From assembly GCA_919901895.1 (NCBI GenBank), contig CAKKQI010000143.1:1-5777 (forward strand): DNA of 5,777 nucleotides, given 5' to 3'. The notes below the pieces were generated by a model that made no database searches, had not been told where the DNA came from, and saw nothing but the letters and a program-made list of their open reading frames with translations. Shown one piece after another: positions 4,260-5,777 of the stretch. Origin of the DNA: Candidatus Brocadiaceae bacterium. Lineage in GTDB: Bacteria; Planctomycetota; MHYJ01; JACQXL01; CAKKQI01. The translations under genes were made by a program, and so were the position numbers. The first letter of the stretch is position 1; every line of letters starts with the position of its first letter.

Positions 4260-5777
4260 TTATAATCTCAACGGCTTCTGCCAGGATTCCTTGAGCGAGC
4301 CGAGCGTTTCATTAATAACCGGCTGGCCGTTCAAACCTTTTATTTTAAGCCGTTTTTCAGATTGGACAGAACCGATTAGTCCGACCGGACAATCTTTCAT
4401 CAACGTTTCAAACTCGGCCTGCAGCGCGGGCGGAACTTCAACGAGAAAACGCGAATTGGATTCGGAAAAAAGAATGACGTCATCACGGCTAACCGCATCG
4501 GTTTTAGGAACCCGGCTCAGGTCAATTTTTAATCCGAGCAAACCGGCGAAGGCCATCTCAGCCGCGGCCACGGCTAACCCGCCTTCGGAAAGGTCATGAC
4601 AAGACCTGACACACCCCTTTTGCATTGTCTCAGATAAGGCCAGCATAATTTTTTTACCGAGGACTGCATCCACCTGCGGAACGTTATTCCCGACATATCC
4701 CAATAAACTGTAATAATGCGACCCGCCCAGTTCCGGTCTGGTTAAGCCGACTAAATACAACAGATTCCCCGGTTCTTTTAAATCCATAGAAATCACGTTA
4801 CGCACGTCCGGGATAACCGAAATAGCGGAAATCAAAAGAGACGGAGGAATAACAATCGTATCGGGCTGCCCTTTTTTCCTTTTGGAGAGTTGATATTCAT
4901 TATTAAGACTGTCTTTACCGGAAATAAACGGTGTGCCGTAGATTTTGGCAATATCATAACAGGCCTTAGCCGCGCGGACCAGCCCACCCAACCGGTCCGG
5001 TTTATTGGTATTACCCCAGCAAAAATTATCCAGCAGTGCGGTCTGGTTAAGATTTCCGCCGGCCGCCACAATATTACGCAGGGCTTCATCAATCGCCGAA
5101 GCGGCCATCTGATAAGGATCAATATCACCGTATTTCGGATTCATTCCGTTCGCCACCACCAGCCCGCGCGTTGAATCCAGCCCCGGCCGGAACACGCAGG
5201 CATCACCCGGCCCATCGTTATTAATACCCTGGAGCGGTTTCAGCACGCTGCCGCCCTGAACCTCGTGGTCATATTGCCGGATAATCCATTCTTTGCTGCA
5301 GATATTCCACATCCCCATAATTTTTTTCAGGGTTGCTCCATAATCTGAGGCCGTCTTTAATTTCGGTTCAGGATAATGCGGTCTTCGCCATTCGGCTTTA
5401 CGGAAAAATTTCGGTAAGCCCTGATGAAGGAATTCCATTTCCAGTTCGCCCACTTCATAACCCTGGTATTTTAAAATTAATTTTTTGTCGCTCGTGAATT
5501 CGCCAATCACGGTTGCTTCCACATTTTCTCCGGCAAAAATATTCATCAGGGCATCTAAATTCTTGGACGGAACGGACAGAATCATCCGCTCCTGCGCCTC
5601 GGAAATCCAGATTTCCGAATAAGAAATCCCCTGGTATTTTAAGGGCACTTTTTCCAGATACACCACGACTCCGAGATTCTCGCCCATCTCTCCGATGGCT
5701 GAAGACAACCCCCCCCCGCCGCAATCGGTAATGGACGAATAAAGGTCCCGGTCGCGCGCCTGTAAAATTGTATCAAC
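4260..5777 (-). CDS. purL: phosphoribosylformylglycinamidine synthase PurL, C-terminal part (start outside window)
   Basis: PurL makes FGAM from FGAR, ATP and ammonia (fourth step of de novo purine synthesis). The frame is open to the window edge, giving 505 residues before TAA; the TTG at 5708 is internal and not a start. Counting from the edge: the glycine loop DCGGGGLSSA (18-27), SEAQERM (59-65), SKEWIIRQYDHEVQGG (161-176), GPGDA (189-193), DPYQMAASAIDEALRN (220-235), FISGKDSLNNE (284-294), CHDLSEGGLAVAA (393-405) and FSESNSRF (437-444). These cover the end of the first AIRS unit and the whole second AIRS-like unit. The protein ends soon after, in LKESWQKPLRL, with no glutaminase domain, so a separate PurQ must supply ammonia. 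No purQ follows; the next gene is fic, 379 bp on. The wording (EKVPLKYQGISYSEIWISEAQERM region) recalls longer PurL forms of several environmental phyla, but the N-terminus is not visible. Confidence 0.96.
   Translation of the reverse strand, partial: VDTILQARDRDLYSSITDCGGGGLSSAIGEMGENLGVVVYLEKVPLKYQGISYSEIWISEAQERMILSVPSKNLDALMNIFAGENVEATVIGEFTSDKKLILKYQGYEVGELEMEFLHQGLPKFFRKAEWRRPHYPEPKLKTASDYGATLKKIMGMWNICSKEWIIRQYDHEVQGGSVLKPLQGINNDGPGDACVFRPGLDSTRGLVVANGMNPKYGDIDPYQMAASAIDEALRNIVAAGGNLNQTALLDNFCWGNTNKPDRLGGLVRAAKACYDIAKIYGTPFISGKDSLNNEYQLSKRKKGQPDTIVIPPSLLISAISVIPDVRNVISMDLKEPGNLLYLVGLTRPELGGSHYYSLLGYVGNNVPQVDAVLGKKIMLALSETMQKGCVRSCHDLSEGGLAVAAAEMAFAGLLGLKIDLSRVPKTDAVSRDDVILFSESNSRFLVEVPPALQAEFETLMKDCPVGLIGSVQSEKRLKIKGLNGQPVINETLGSLKESWQKPLRL
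5709..5717 (-). repeat. purL: nine-G homopolymer in purL coding frame
   Basis: On the coding strand the glycine loop reads TGC GGC GGG GGG GGG TTG, so three consecutive GGG codons make a run of nine G. The frame is correct on both sides. A slip of one base would disrupt purL, so the site is prone to sequencing error or true slippage. Confidence 0.9.

Noticed and set aside
5461..5642. 14-nt direct repeat CCCTGGTATTTTAA at 5461-5474 and 5629-5642
   Set aside because: Both copies encode KYQG in purL (LKYQG). Two like peptides with the same codons explain it; the copies are far apart and the frame is normal.
5706..5708. TTG as a start codon for purL
   Set aside because: The same frame continues upstream to the window edge with conserved PurL residues (RDRDLYSSITDCG), so the TTG is an internal leucine.

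Overview
The window looks like an ordinary stretch of chromosome from an uncultured, free-living bacterium. GC content is moderate and uneven: coding blocks run from about 35% to over 60%, and one intergenic tract is near 25%. Clean AGGAGG-type ribosome binding sites precede the two genes whose starts are seen on the + strand. Several intergenic gaps hold short palindromic repeats (GGAATAAYGG-type, CACGAATT/AATTCGTG-type, CCGCCTAAGGCGG-type). I associate such repeats with environmental lineages such as Omnitrophota, Planctomycetota and other candidate phyla, but this is recollection and not a taxonomic proof.

Layout. Positions 1-692 (+) hold the C-terminal two thirds of a zinc-finger-less DnaJ/CbpA-type co-chaperone, cut by the window start. 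A 64-bp imperfect palindrome follows, then a stand-alone rubrerythrin/ferritin-like diiron protein (793-1287, +). A nest of CACGAATT repeats comes next, and then a complete WbpA-type nucleotide-sugar dehydrogenase (1362-2669, +). These three genes are co-directional and could be one transcript. They do not form a recognisable pathway: protein folding, oxidative-stress/iron handling, and surface polysaccharide precursor synthesis. A perfect palindrome (2694-2716) separates this block from the convergent minus-strand genes.

On the minus strand, 2717-3880 encodes a complete class II Fic-domain protein with all Fic catalytic residues, an N-terminal self-inhibitory SxxxEG motif and a C-terminal winged-helix-like region. 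Its upstream region is very AT-rich and carries a good sigma70-type promoter. At least five TTATTRCA/TGYAATAA half-sites surround that promoter, one pair forming a 9-6-9 inverted repeat against the -10 box. Between fic and the next gene lie a 13-bp-stem hairpin and a 39-codon open remnant of an unrecognised protein. From 4260 to the window edge (minus) is the C-terminal part of PurL (FGAM synthase), whose true start is outside the window. Its glycine loop is encoded through a run of nine G.

I see no CRISPR array, RNA gene, transposase or phage gene. The genes are all of known families. The part most worth a second look is the control region of the fic gene and the composition break beside it, followed by the palindromic repeats placed just before ribosome binding sites.
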